From assembly GCF_965204125.1 (NCBI RefSeq), contig NZ_OZ241968.1:3224001-3288000 (forward strand): a stretch of DNA of 64,000 nt, in the 5' to 3' direction. The stretch is from Poriferisodalis sp965204125. GTDB lineage: Bacteria > Actinomycetota > Acidimicrobiia > Acidimicrobiales > Poriferisodalaceae. Shown piece by piece: positions 34,799 through 43,975 of the stretch. The translations under genes were made by a program, and so were the position numbers. The notes beneath the pieces are model-generated. The model was not told where the DNA came from and ran no database searches. It saw only the letters and a list, made by a program, of their open reading frames with translations. How positions within the stretch are numbered: the first letter of the stretch is position 1; every line of letters begins with the position of its first letter.

Positions 34799-37141
34799 AT
34801 GCGACAACCTCGCCGCCAGCGTCGCTTCGCCGTCGCACTGGTCGCCTTGGCACTCGTCGCAGCCGGCTGCACAGATGCGACCGACGACGGCGCTCTCCCG
34901 GCCGCAACGCCCACGTCCGACACGGCCCCATCCGCCACAACAGCGGCAACCACGACGACCGCGGCCACGACTCTCGCTGCCGACGCAACCCCCGTTGCCA
35001 CGGATCCCGGCTCAGCGCCCCAAGACCACGTCGAGACCGATCCGCGCGACGCCTATTTCGCCCTCGACCGCGTGCTCGACATCAGCATCGAGATCGATGT
35101 CGAGGACTGGAACACGTTGCGCCATCAGACGCGCACTCTCGCGGACGTATTCGCTGAGATCGAGGAATACGGCCTCTCGCGGCCCTTCGCCAACATCTAC
35201 ACGTGGTTCAGCGCCACGGTGACCGTCGACGGTCAGACGCACGCCGACGTGGGAGTGCGCAAGAAGGGCTTCGTCGGCTCGCAGAGCTCCACCAAGCCGT
35301 CCCTGAAGCTCCGCTTCGACAAGTACGTCGACGGCCAGTCCCTTCCGGGGGGCATGAACCGGATGACGCTGAACAACAGCGTCCAGGACCCCTCGATGGT
35401 CAACACCTGCCTGTCGTACCGGGTGTTCGCTGCGGCCGGCAATCCCGCACCGCGCTGCAACTTCGCCACCGTGTCGGTGAACGGCACCGATCTGGGGCTG
35501 TATGTGCACGTGGAGGAGTTCAAGGCTCCTTTCCTGTCGCACCATTTCGGGAATGCGGAGGGCAACCTGTACGAAGGCACCGTCAGCGACTTCACGCTGG
35601 AGTTCCGCGGCACCTTCGAGAAGAAGACCAACGAGGATCCCGACGACTGGTCCGACGTCGACGCCGTGGTCGCCGCCTTGAGCGACCCATCCGATGCCGG
35701 ATTGACGGCGCTGGAGTCGATCGTGGACCTCGACCGGTTCCTCTCGTTCTGGGCGACGGAAGTGCTGGTGGGTCACTGGGACGGCTACGCCGGCGACCGG
35801 AACAACTACTGGTTCTACCGGGTACCCGGCGGCCGGTTCGTGTTCCTGCCGTGGGGCACCGACGGCACGTTCCACCTCTCCGACGACCCCAATCCCTTCG
35901 ACAACATCTCCGATCCGCCGCCGTCGGTGCTGGCGCTCACTGCGATCCCCAACCGCCTCTACAACCACCCTGACTGGCGGGCGAAATACGTTGCCCGGCT
36001 GAAGCAGATCCTGGACGACGCCTGGGACGAGACGGATCTGCTGTCTGCGGTCGATGCGATGGCTGCCATCGTGCAGCAACATGCCCTTCCCGCCGAGGCC
36101 AGGGCGGCCGAAGCCGACACCGAGCGGGTGCGGACGTTCATCGGCAAGCGCAGAGACGAGATCCTGGCGGACCTCTCGCCAGAGCCACCCGAATGGCCCC
36201 AGCCCGAGGTTTCCGCGCCATCCGCTGCGGGTTCAGGAACCCTCGAAATCATCTTCGAGACGACCTGGGGAAGCAGCTCGAGTCCCAACCCGCTCGGGCA
36301 GGGAACGGTCCACAGCCTGCTGCTCAACGGCGCCCCCGAAGCGATCGAACGCACCGGGGTCTTTGCCGGTCACGCCAATCCCGAGGAGCGTGTCCTGCTT
36401 CCGAGCGTCGACGTGCCCGCTTCCATCATCGTCGCTGGGCTTGGTCCCGACGGCTCGGTCAACGGAATGTCGCTGGTCGTCGACCCCCGCGAAATCGCGG
36501 CGGGCAGAACGCTGGTCATCGGCGTGGACGCGATCGCCGGAGGAATCTGGTCGATCCCGCCGGGAGCGTCGTCGCCGGAGAGCTTCTCGCCCTTCACCGA
36601 GGGTGCGCTGGAACTGTCAAGCGGCGGGACGACTGCCGGCGCGGTGATCGCCGGCGCCTTCTCGGGGGCCTACGGATGGTCCCCACCGACATCCGGCGAC
36701 GCCGACCCAAGTGCACAGGGCGCCGACAGCTCGGAGACCCCGCTTGATGTCGGACTGGTCATCAATGAGGTGGCCGCCAAGGGCGACCCGCTCGACTGGT
36801 TCGAGCTGCACAACGCGTCGCGAGTGCCGATAGCGCTCGATGGCTTCGAGATGGCTGACGATCTCACCGATGTCGGCAAGCGAGTGCCCCTCCCGGCCGG
36901 CACCGTCATTCAGCCGGGCGCATACATGCAGTTCAGCCTCGACAAGGACGGTTGGCCCGGCTTCGCGCTCGGGAGCGACGAGGAACTGGGCATCTGGCTG
37001 CTGGACGGCACGCTCGTTGCCAGCGTCGACTGGGAAGATGGCCAGGCGGGCGAAGACCAGAGCTACGCCCGCGTGCCTGACGTCACCGGCCGATTCGAGA
37101 CGGTCGACACCCCCACTCCAGGGGCCGCCAACCAGCCGTGA
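34799..37141 (+). CDS. CotH-kinase-family lipoprotein with C-terminal lamin-tail-like domain
   Basis: About 780 residues. An arginine-rich N-terminus and hydrophobic stretch end in LVAAGC, a lipobox, so the protein is exported and anchored. A Thr/Ala/Pro linker follows to about residue 80. The CotH-like domain (about 85-450) has VGVRKKGFVGSQ, KPSLKLRFDKY and WDGYAGDRNNYWFY. Residues about 480-630 are a beta-rich domain, and the last 110 residues (VINEVAAKGDPLDWFELHN onward) look like a lamin-tail/LTD domain. CotH proteins are atypical extracellular kinases in spore coats and other systems. ATG 34799 was chosen, with GTG 34784 also possible. The gene stands alone on the plus strand. Confidence 0.82.
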   Translation: MRQPRRQRRFAVALVALALVAAGCTDATDDGALPAATPTSDTAPSATTAATTTTAATTLAADATPVATDPGSAPQDHVETDPRDAYFALDRVLDISIEIDVEDWNTLRHQTRTLADVFAEIEEYGLSRPFANIYTWFSATVTVDGQTHADVGVRKKGFVGSQSSTKPSLKLRFDKYVDGQSLPGGMNRMTLNNSVQDPSMVNTCLSYRVFAAAGNPAPRCNFATVSVNGTDLGLYVHVEEFKAPFLSHHFGNAEGNLYEGTVSDFTLEFRGTFEKKTNEDPDDWSDVDAVVAALSDPSDAGLTALESIVDLDRFLSFWATEVLVGHWDGYAGDRNNYWFYRVPGGRFVFLPWGTDGTFHLSDDPNPFDNISDPPPSVLALTAIPNRLYNHPDWRAKYVARLKQILDDAWDETDLLSAVDAMAAIVQQHALPAEARAAEADTERVRTFIGKRRDEILADLSPEPPEWPQPEVSAPSAAGSGTLEIIFETTWGSSSSPNPLGQGTVHSLLLNGAPEAIERTGVFAGHANPEERVLLPSVDVPASIIVAGLGPDGSVNGMSLVVDPREIAAGRTLVIGVDAIAGGIWSIPPGASSPESFSPFTEGALELSSGGTTAGAVIAGAFSGAYGWSPPTSGDADPSAQGADSSETPLDVGLVINEVAAKGDPLDWFELHNASRVPIALDGFEMADDLTDVGKRVPLPAGTVIQPGAYMQFSLDKDGWPGFALGSDEELGIWLLDGTLVASVDWEDGQAGEDQSYARVPDVTGRFETVDTPTPGAANQP

Positions 37142-37218
37142 TGCGCCAGCACCCCGCGACACCGGTGCCCATGACAGCGGCAGGAAGAGCTTCGTGCCGG
37201 GTCCGGGGCTGAAACCAT

Positions 37219-37644
37219 CTACGCCGGTGTGTGCTCAAACGGCAGATCTTGGTACAGGTACTGGGTGACGGTGATGCGCAGCACGACGCCGGAATCGCCA
37301 CGTTCCGGGAACGGTTTGCCCGTGTACTTGTGGCTCAGCGCGTCCAGAGCGGCCATGTCGGCATCAGGCTCCACCACGCAGGTGCCACGCATCTGCAGCT
37401 CCTCATAGGGGTTGTCGATGTCGACGATGGAGATGGCAACCCGGGGATCACGCAACACGTTCTGCGTCTTGAGCGAGTCCCCGCCCGTGGCGATGATCAC
37501 CGTGGAAGGGTCGACGAGCTCGATCCAGACCGGATCGAGCTTGGGCGAGCCATTGGCCCGGATGGTTGCAAGATGTGCGAAGTTCGGCCTGCGTACGAGG
37601 TTCTGGGCTTCAGCGCTCATGACCTTCGGAGTCGGCGTAGTCAT
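37219..37644 (-). CDS. PPOX-class F420-dependent oxidoreductase
   Basis: 141 residues of the pyridoxamine-phosphate-oxidase-like split barrel: NFAHLATIRANGSPKLDPVW at the N-terminus, then TGGDSLKTQNVLRDPRVAISIVD. This pattern is typical of the small actinobacterial F420H2-dependent reductases rather than true PdxH. The substrate is unknown. The gene is followed by the CotH gene in convergent orientation, 77 bp apart. Confidence 0.88.
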   Translation of the reverse strand: MTTPTPKVMSAEAQNLVRRPNFAHLATIRANGSPKLDPVWIELVDPSTVIIATGGDSLKTQNVLRDPRVAISIVDIDNPYEELQMRGTCVVEPDADMAALDALSHKYTGKPFPERGDSGVVLRITVTQYLYQDLPFEHTPA

Positions 37645-37680
37645 GGAATCCCTCGCTTCGTGATCTGGCCATCGTGCCGA

Positions 37681-37703
37681 CGCTCACCGTAAGCGCGTGA
37701 GCG
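37681..37703. repeat. 7-bp inverted repeat upstream of the PPOX-type gene
   Basis: CGCTCAC (37681-37687) and GTGAGCG (37697-37703) are perfect inverted repeats with a 9-nt spacer. They lie 37-59 bp upstream of the PPOX-type start on the minus strand and downstream of apt. It could be an operator or an apt terminator stem without a T-run; function is unknown. Confidence 0.35.
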
Positions 37704-37750
37704 ATTACCCCGCGCCTGCTCGCAAAGGAATCTCTGGGTGATCCCTTCAA

Positions 37751-38263
37751 CTACTCGACGACGAGCGCTGACTCAATGCGTGCATCGCCCAGCTGGCGAC
37801 GGCCGTCGAGGAAAGCGAGCTCGACGATGAACGAGAAACCGACAAGCTCACCCCCGCCGTGCATGACGAGCCGAGCCGACGCTGCGGCAGTCCCGCCGGT
37901 GGCCAGCACGTCGTCCACGATCAGCACGCGTGCCCCAGCCGCAATGGCATCGGCGTGCATTTCCAGGCGCTCTACGCCGTACTCCAGCTCGTGGTCGGCA
38001 CCCAGCGTCGGCCGTGGCAGCTTCCCCGGCTTGCGCAACGGCACAAACCCGGCACCCAGCCGATCTGCCGCCATCCCGCCAATAACGAAGCCCCGGGCCT
38101 CCGGCGCAGCCACTAGCTCAACACCCTGATCCTCAAACGGCCCCACCAGCTCAGCCACGCACGCGCTGAGCCCTGCCGGATCCCCCAGCAAAGGCGTGAT
38201 GTCCTTGAAGACAACCCCCACCCGCGGAAAGTCCGGCACATCCCGAATCAACGACCGCCACAT
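37751..38263 (-). CDS. apt: Adenine phosphoribosyltransferase
   Basis: 170 residues, normal Apt length. The PRPP-binding motif VLIVDDVLATGGT is at about 113-125. PDFPRVGVVFKDITPLL at the N-terminus and APEARGFVIG are typical Apt segments. It converts adenine and PRPP to AMP in the cytosolic purine salvage pathway. It is flanked by unrelated genes and is one of the few housekeeping genes here. Confidence 0.95.
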   Translation of the reverse strand: MWRSLIRDVPDFPRVGVVFKDITPLLGDPAGLSACVAELVGPFEDQGVELVAAPEARGFVIGGMAADRLGAGFVPLRKPGKLPRPTLGADHELEYGVERLEMHADAIAAGARVLIVDDVLATGGTAAASARLVMHGGGELVGFSFIVELAFLDGRRQLGDARIESALVVE

Positions 38264-38299
38264 AGCTGTCTGCTCCTCAGGGTGTCCGGTGATTCGCCG

Positions 38300-39499
38300 T
38301 CAGCGCCGGTCGGGGATGTCGACTAGGTGGCCTCTGGGGATGAGGCGGTCGGGGTCGTACATCGGGAGCGTGCAGAGTTCGCCGCGCAGCCTCTGGCCCT
38401 CGAAAGACTCAACGTCGAGCAGGGTGCCTGGTCCGTTGGAGGGGTCGTCCATGCGGGCGATGGCTACACCGCACTGCTGGTAGGGCGACCATGCGGTGGA
38501 GGTCACTTGGCCGATGGCGACGCCATCGCTGCTCAGGGTGCGGCCGAGCTGGGCGATGCCACCTTCGGTGCGCAGCCCCCATGTGCGGCAGCGCCGATCG
38601 GCTCGCTCCAGCGCCTCCTTGCCGATGAAGTCAGGCTTGTCGAGATCGACGAATCGGCCAAGGCCCGCTTCGAACGGTGTCACCGTCTGGTCGAAATCAG
38701 CACCGGCGTTGGGCAGTCCGGCTTCGATCCGGCGGGCTCGGAACACCTGGGCCGAGGTGATGATCATGCCGAACCGCTGGCCCACCGCGAGAATGCGGTC
38801 CCCTACGGCCTCGCGGTCGATCTCGGGGCCGAGGTAGAACTCCCATCCGAGTTCATTGGTGAATCCCGAGCGGGTGATCACCAGCGGCTGGCCGGCAATC
38901 GAGACCTCGGCGATGTCGAAGTAGCGGAATGGCTCGGGCGGGTCGCCGTCCACGACCGCGGAGAGCACATCCAGCGAGCGAGGCCCCTGCACCTGGCTGA
39001 CCCACACGTCAGGGTCACGCACCTCCACATCGAGGTCAGCAGCGTGGGCCCGATACCAGCTGTATAGGTCGCCGTTGGCTTGGGCCATCCAGAACCGGTC
39101 GGGGGCCAGTCGCAGCATCACCCCGTCGTTGATCATCCCGCCGTCGTGGTAACAGGCGAACTGGTAACTGCAGCGTCGGGCGCGCACCTTCGATATATCC
39201 CTCGGGAAGACCCGATTCGCCAGCCGCTCGGCATCGGGCCCGAACAGCTCGATGGGCAACTCGCCGGTGTGCCGCAAGATCACTTCCCGGCGCACCTTCC
39301 AGTACATCTCGGTTGCTGACACGTCGGCGAAGCGCACCGGTGTCAGGCGACCGTTGTAGATCTGGTATTCGGGATCGTGCGCCAATTCCTGGTACATCAG
39401 CGGGTGCGGCGCCATGGACATGCCGAGCTCGCTCGGGGGTACGCCCTCGGTCGACAGTGCCTTCGCCACGTACCTCAACGGCGGCCTCGTCACCGACAC
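38300..39499 (-). CDS. GcvT/DmdA-like aminomethyltransferase family protein
   Basis: 399 residues with the folate-binding GcvT fold: DVSATEMYWKVRR near residue 60, MINDGVMLRL near 125, QVQGPRSLDVL near 175, SGFTNELGWEFYL near 210 and the C-terminal barrel. Family members transfer one-carbon units from amines or dimethylsulfoniopropionate to tetrahydrofolate. The sequence suits the DmdA-like/dimethylglycine-type branch more than the glycine cleavage T protein, and no gcvH or gcvP is adjacent. DMSP demethylase is possible but unproven. The start is ambiguous (GTG 39499, GTG 39493 or an ATG about 26 codons in). Confidence 0.78.
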   Translation of the reverse strand: MSVTRPPLRYVAKALSTEGVPPSELGMSMAPHPLMYQELAHDPEYQIYNGRLTPVRFADVSATEMYWKVRREVILRHTGELPIELFGPDAERLANRVFPRDISKVRARRCSYQFACYHDGGMINDGVMLRLAPDRFWMAQANGDLYSWYRAHAADLDVEVRDPDVWVSQVQGPRSLDVLSAVVDGDPPEPFRYFDIAEVSIAGQPLVITRSGFTNELGWEFYLGPEIDREAVGDRILAVGQRFGMIITSAQVFRARRIEAGLPNAGADFDQTVTPFEAGLGRFVDLDKPDFIGKEALERADRRCRTWGLRTEGGIAQLGRTLSSDGVAIGQVTSTAWSPYQQCGVAIARMDDPSNGPGTLLDVESFEGQRLRGELCTLPMYDPDRLIPRGHLVDIPDRR

Positions 39500-39586
39500 A
39501 GCATGCGGGATGACGCGCAGTCGGGCAACAGAACGCGCTGCACCGGCCCGAGACGTCGGAGCCGAAAGCTCGTCCGCAACTACGAA

Positions 39587-40006
39587 TCAGTTGCGGACGA
39601 GGCGGAAGACCGGGATCTCGCGGCCGTGCTCGGTGGCGCTCTTCTCGTAGTCAGCGAATTGCGGCATCAGCGCTGCTTGCGCGTCGAACAGCCGCTTGCG
39701 CTCGTCGCCCTCGGTGAGGTGTGCCGTGGCCTCCCAGGTGTCGGTGCCCACCTCGACGGTGACGGTTGGGTTCGCGACCAAGTTGTAGTACCAGTTCGGG
39801 TTCGTCGGGGCGCCGCCCTTGGAAGCGATGATCACGATGTCGTCGCCGTCGGTCGAGTACACAAGCGGCGAGCACAGCTCGCGGCCGGTCTTGGCCCCCG
39901 TCATGGTCACGAGGATCTTCGGCGCACCCTTGAGCCAGCCGCTGCAATTGCCCTCGTTCTCGCGGAACTCCTTGATCACGGGTTCGTTCATCTTCAGAAA
40001 GTCCAT
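39587..40006 (-). CDS. DDN-type deazaflavin (F420)-dependent nitroreductase family protein
   Basis: 139 residues. The motif GAKTGRELCSPLVY followed by IIASKGGAPTNPNWYYNLVANP is characteristic of the Ddn/Rv3547-like F420H2-dependent reductase family, which acts on quinones and nitro compounds. ATG 40006 was preferred to the preceding TTG. Together with the PPOX protein it supports an F420-producing host. Confidence 0.93.
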   Translation of the reverse strand: MDFLKMNEPVIKEFRENEGNCSGWLKGAPKILVTMTGAKTGRELCSPLVYSTDGDDIVIIASKGGAPTNPNWYYNLVANPTVTVEVGTDTWEATAHLTEGDERKRLFDAQAALMPQFADYEKSATEHGREIPVFRLVRN

Positions 40007-40106
40007 CAAAGGCTCCTGCCTGTCGGGTGAGCTGCGCCGCAGCGCCGGGCGCGAACGCTACCGCCGCGACTGCCGATCAATCCGGGTTGTGTCGAGTGAA
40101 GCGGTC

Positions 40107-41012
40107 TCAGCCGGCGTCGCCGTTCGAGGCGATCACGTCCTGCATCTCGCGGGCATGGCGCAGCCACAGCCCGCCTCCGTTATACGGGCGGGGGTCGTAG
40201 GAACTGTGGCCGAGCAGACGTTGTACTCGCTCGCTCTGGCCAGCGAGCTCTCCCAGGCTGAAATCCATCGGGCTTGCCTCTTCGGGCGTCAACCAGCCGG
40301 CGACGAAGCTGACGTGGAAGGCCCGGCGCCACTGGTCGGTTGTCTGGTTGGCGCCACCCCCGTGCAGCACGTAGCCCGAGTAGACCAGCGCATCGCCAGG
40401 CCCCAGCTCTGCCGGCACCGATTCACGCTCTTCGTAGCGAGCCAGCTCACTCTGGCGGTGGCTGCCCGGCACGACCCGGGTCGCACCCAACTCCTCGGTG
40501 ACCTCTTCCAAGCCGATCATGGCACTGACGGTCACCTCGGGCGAATCGGGCCAGGTGGCCTTGACAAATGCCCACCAGTTGTTTGCGTCGCGGTGCAGCA
40601 TCTGCGCCGTTTCGCCCGGACCGATGTACATCACCTGCGCCGTGTTCAGCCAGTACGAACCGCAGATCGGCAGCAGCACGGCATCGGCGATCTGCGCGTA
40701 CAGCTCGTTGTCGAGGACGTCGAAGAATGCCGGAGTCAGCCGGGCCAGGCTCGAGAAGCGGATCGTGTTAGCGCCAACGAAGCGCTTCCCGTCATCGCCG
40801 AGGCCCTGAGTAGCGCCGCCCGGCTGGATGCCCTGGGCGAATTCGTCCGCGGCGGCACGCATCTGGGCGATGGTGTCGGCGCCGAACATCCCCTCGACGA
40901 TGACCCCGCCGTCCTCCCGCATCGCCTCAAGAATCGGCTCCAGCCCCGCTGAGGCCGGAGTCCTCTGCAACGAACGAACAGCGGTCTTGCTCATGGCGAT
41001 ACGTCTCGACAT
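40107..41012 (-). CDS. Phytanoyl-CoA dioxygenase (PhyH) family protein
   Basis: 301 residues. Fe(II) ligands are in MLHRDANNWW (HxD) and VLHGGGANQTT, with an arginine a few residues later (WRRAFHVSF) for 2-oxoglutarate. The family hydroxylates or halogenates unactivated carbons using O2 and 2-oxoglutarate. The start is ATG 41012 or ATG 40994. It lies just outside the left direct repeat of the defence cassette, divergent from the acetyltransferase gene that lies beyond the right repeat. Confidence 0.9.
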   Translation of the reverse strand: MSRRIAMSKTAVRSLQRTPASAGLEPILEAMREDGGVIVEGMFGADTIAQMRAAADEFAQGIQPGGATQGLGDDGKRFVGANTIRFSSLARLTPAFFDVLDNELYAQIADAVLLPICGSYWLNTAQVMYIGPGETAQMLHRDANNWWAFVKATWPDSPEVTVSAMIGLEEVTEELGATRVVPGSHRQSELARYEERESVPAELGPGDALVYSGYVLHGGGANQTTDQWRRAFHVSFVAGWLTPEEASPMDFSLGELAGQSERVQRLLGHSSYDPRPYNGGGLWLRHAREMQDVIASNGDAG

Positions 41013-41075
41013 CCGGGCCCGCCCGTCGGGCCGTCTGCCCAGAAACTACCTCCCGACCCGCAATTCAGCGAGACT

Positions 41076-41115
41076 GCGGCGCTCCCTCGGCCCGGGCTCT
41101 ACAGCAGGGCTAGCG
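41076..41115 (+). repeat. Left 40-bp direct repeat flanking the defence cassette
   Basis: Matches 44857-44896 at 38 of 40 positions in the same orientation (differences at 41091 c/g and 41108 g/a). The copies are 3,781 bp apart and bracket the restriction-modification and TIR genes. This copy lies between the PhyH gene and the putative restriction enzyme gene. It may be an attachment-type or recombination site; no integrase is seen. Confidence 0.85.
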
Positions 41116-41155
41116 CTGTTTCGCTTGGCCACGGGCAACGCATTCACCCGACACA

Positions 41156-42058
41156 TCAAGACCGTGCGTGTGCTTGGCGTTGCCGCACCTGCTCGTACAC
41201 ATCGACCGGCATGTGGCTGAGGGCTTTCTCGACGAGGCGCCGGAAGAAGACACCCGCCGACAGGTCCTCAGGCGCTCTGTCGAGATCTAGTTTGACTACC
41301 GCGCCCGGTGGCCGCAGTGTCCCTTCCTGCGCGAACGTGGCGCCACTGAGATCCCGGTCCTTGATATCAGTCATTTGCTCCTCGTCAAGTATCAGCAGGC
41401 AGGAACAGTCGTAGACATCAGGCTCTGATCTGAGCTTTCGAAGCATGTCAACGGCGAAGCCGAGCTCGTCATGGCTTATGTCGGCGCCAACCACGAAGAG
41501 AAAGCCGAGCGCAGACAACGGATGACGGCCTCGAAGATTCTTGGCATCTCCGTAACCTTCTTCGAACCGATTCCGCAAGTTCTTCGCGTAGCTCGACAAC
41601 ATCGTCTTCGTTGAGATCAGGACCTCGACTCCGGTTGCCCACGACGCGATGACGACGTCCCCTTGCTTGAGATAGGCGCTGCCCATGACGCGCGCCTCAG
41701 CCGGCAGGGCGCGCCGTGCGCCTGGCATGTTGTACCGACCTTCAATCTCGGCACGCAGTTTGCGCGTGAGACCCCTCTCGACGAACTCTCGTACATCGCG
41801 CGGAAGGACACGCGGGCTCTCTCGCCGAGGCCAAACATCATCGGCTTCGAAGCCAGCCCTCCGAAGCTCTTCAGCGGCCCAGACATCGGTGGCTCCTGCC
41901 ACGATGCCCGAACTCTGCTCTGTGCCGATCGCCGCTCCCAGCAAGAGTTCCAGCAGTTTGAAGTCTGGAACGTAGGTGCCGTCGGGCTGCCATGGATTGA
42001 CGAACGGCTCTCGCGGGACAAGTGCATCGAAGCGGTCGAGCTTCTGCGGCTGTGACAT
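41156..42058 (-). CDS. Putative restriction endonuclease paired with the adjacent methyltransferase
   Basis: 300 residues, no recognised family. It follows the methyltransferase gene by 39 bp on the same strand. A possible nuclease core is QGDVVIASWATGVEVLISTKTM (read as GDVVIAS then VEVLISTKT), where a strand pair ends in S-T-K, a form seen in some divergent PD-(D/E)xK enzymes. A later segment ALGFLFVVGADI, then CSCLLILDEEQ, looks like buried strands. The N-terminus mentions no DNA-binding motif. Restriction activity is inferred from context and size. Confidence 0.55.
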   Translation of the reverse strand: MSQPQKLDRFDALVPREPFVNPWQPDGTYVPDFKLLELLLGAAIGTEQSSGIVAGATDVWAAEELRRAGFEADDVWPRRESPRVLPRDVREFVERGLTRKLRAEIEGRYNMPGARRALPAEARVMGSAYLKQGDVVIASWATGVEVLISTKTMLSSYAKNLRNRFEEGYGDAKNLRGRHPLSALGFLFVVGADISHDELGFAVDMLRKLRSEPDVYDCSCLLILDEEQMTDIKDRDLSGATFAQEGTLRPPGAVVKLDLDRAPEDLSAGVFFRRLVEKALSHMPVDVYEQVRQRQAHARS

Positions 42059-42097
42059 GGCGACCCCTGTCGACCCACCGATGTGCTTCGTGCGAGA

Positions 42098-43789
42098 CTA
42101 AGCGGCCTTCGCTAGCACGGGCAGCGTCACGCCGTAGATGCGCTCGGCGACAGCGGTCGCGGCGGCACGATCTCGCAACCGGAAGGCTCGGCGCAACTGG
42201 TCTTGGTCGCTCCTGCTGATCGACGACTGAGGTGGCACTCGAATCTTGCGCAGGTACTGCGCCTGAAACCGATAGGTGCCGCCGCGCATCTTGACGCAGT
42301 AGGCCCCCACGAACAGGTTCGCGACATCGGAGAGCAAGAGTCCCCCCAAGACCTCGAGGTCCCAAGTGTCGGAGACGACGTAGTAGAGGTTGTGGTGCGG
42401 GTAGTAGTGCCCCTTGTCGAGCACCGGATGCGCAGTCGCCTTGATGTCGGGTAGCAGCAGCTTGGCCCGCTCGCGTAGCCCGGGCGTCACGCGGTCGATC
42501 GTCCGGTACCAGTTGCTAGGCCGTCGCCGAGCAACATGTCGACGACGAAGGCGCGGCTCGTGAGCTCGATAGTGGGCGGCAAGACCCGGATACCGGGCGA
42601 GGTCGACCAAGCGACCGTCTTCCCACGGGTTGATGAGGTAACGCCCCGACCAGTCAGTCTCCCCGCTCGCGATGTCGCTCGCCGTCAGAAGCGGCAACAG
42701 CCGATCATTCTCGATGCTTGGTTGAGCATCGGAGATGTAGACCTCGTCGCACCCGGTCGCCACGCCAATGCCGACTCGTGTCCCGGTCAACGGATCTTCG
42801 AGCGGACGAAATCGAGTTTCAAGGTCGGTCAAGACTTCGAGGATGTGCGGTGACCCGCTCGGCCAGTGATCGCCGTCTTGGGGCCACGCCTCCACCTCTG
42901 CGGCCTCGAAGGCTGGGTCGATCGGCTCCACATCGCCATCAGAGCGAAGCCACGGCGCCAAACGACGGCTCGCTGGCTCGTCGAACAACGAACCAGCCTC
43001 CACGAGTTTGACGGGACCCTGTGGCGCATTGCGGAGCACGGTGATAGCCGGGTAGGCGGACACCGACGCCTCGAATGCATCTGCGTCATGCATCTCGATC
43101 AGGGTCTCCACGGCGTACCGGTCACCCACCAACCGCCGCAGTCGGGAACCGTATTGGTTGCGCATCCACCGGTCAGCGCATATGAAGCCGAGACGGCCAC
43201 CGGGTCGCAGTAGCTCCAGGCCTTTCTCGAAGAAGCCGACGAAGAGATCCGCTCGGCCTCGCATCGTCGCGCACTCGGATCGGTACGCGGCGCTGACTTC
43301 GTCGGGAATGTGCTCCAGCCGTACGTACGGCGGATTGCCGACCACGAAGTCGGCGGCGAGGTGCCCATGATCGGTGAGCAGGAAGTCGCCCGTCGTGACC
43401 CAGCACTGGGCCAGGTGTTCAGCAACAGAAAGGGACTCACCGAGTTCCAGCAGCTTCGCCGCTACGGCCTTCCGCGTGTGCTCAGCGTTATGCGGCAGCA
43501 CGTCGAATCCCCGAATCGCCTGATCGCAGCCAGCGAGATCGCGACTGTGCAGAGCGCAGGACTGCCACAGTCGCTCGACTACTGGGATGATGAACGCGCC
43601 GCAGCCGCAGGACGGCTCGATGATCTTGGAGGCGGTGAGGTCTTCCTCGGGCCTGTACCCGACCAAGTCCAGGATGAGCTCGACGACCCATCGGCGAGTG
43701 AACACCTCTCCATGCTCGCTTCCGGGGTCAGGGGCCTTCACACTGGGCGGAGGCACCACGCTCGTCAAGGCCAACTGCGCACCCTTCAT
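42098..43789 (-). CDS. N6-adenine DNA methyltransferase (Eco57I/TaqI-like class)
   Basis: 563 residues. SAM-binding motif I lies in KIIEPSCGCGAFIIPV near residue 60, and the catalytic motif IV is NPPY (VVGNPPYVRLEH) near residue 150, diagnostic of N6-adenine methyltransferases of the gamma class. The C-terminal half (about 330-563) has the target-recognition look of TaqI/Eco57I-like enzymes, ending YRFQAQYLRKIRVP. It probably protects host DNA from the enzyme encoded just downstream. A GEVFTRRWVVELILDL N-terminus is typical. A 14-bp palindrome lies 28 bp upstream of its ATG. Confidence 0.9.
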   Translation of the reverse strand: MKGAQLALTSVVPPPSVKAPDPGSEHGEVFTRRWVVELILDLVGYRPEEDLTASKIIEPSCGCGAFIIPVVERLWQSCALHSRDLAGCDQAIRGFDVLPHNAEHTRKAVAAKLLELGESLSVAEHLAQCWVTTGDFLLTDHGHLAADFVVGNPPYVRLEHIPDEVSAAYRSECATMRGRADLFVGFFEKGLELLRPGGRLGFICADRWMRNQYGSRLRRLVGDRYAVETLIEMHDADAFEASVSAYPAITVLRNAPQGPVKLVEAGSLFDEPASRRLAPWLRSDGDVEPIDPAFEAAEVEAWPQDGDHWPSGSPHILEVLTDLETRFRPLEDPLTGTRVGIGVATGCDEVYISDAQPSIENDRLLPLLTASDIASGETDWSGRYLINPWEDGRLVDLARYPGLAAHYRAHEPRLRRRHVARRRPSNWYRTIDRVTPGLRERAKLLLPDIKATAHPVLDKGHYYPHHNLYYVVSDTWDLEVLGGLLLSDVANLFVGAYCVKMRGGTYRFQAQYLRKIRVPPQSSISRSDQDQLRRAFRLRDRAAATAVAERIYGVTLPVLAKAA

Positions 43790-43816
43790 CGCCGACCGTC
43801 CGCTTCCTCAATCAAA

Positions 43817-43830
43817 CTACAAGTGTGTAG
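43817..43830. promoter_or_regulatory. Palindrome in the divergent promoter region of the defence cassette
   Basis: CTACA (43817-43821) and TGTAG (43826-43830) form an inverted repeat with a 4-nt spacer, 28-41 bp upstream of the methyltransferase ATG, in the 186-bp gap shared with the TIR gene. It might be an operator for autoregulation; no controller protein is seen. Confidence 0.3.
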
Positions 43831-43975
43831 CTTCATGCATGGGCACGCTACGCACCCCGTGTGACGTACTCGTCATTTGGCGAGGTCCAGCCCAATTACG
43901 AACCAACGGCCTCAAGAACATGACTGTTGCTCCCCCTCCCTACTCTCGCCATGCGCGTCGAGTGATTGGTGCACG

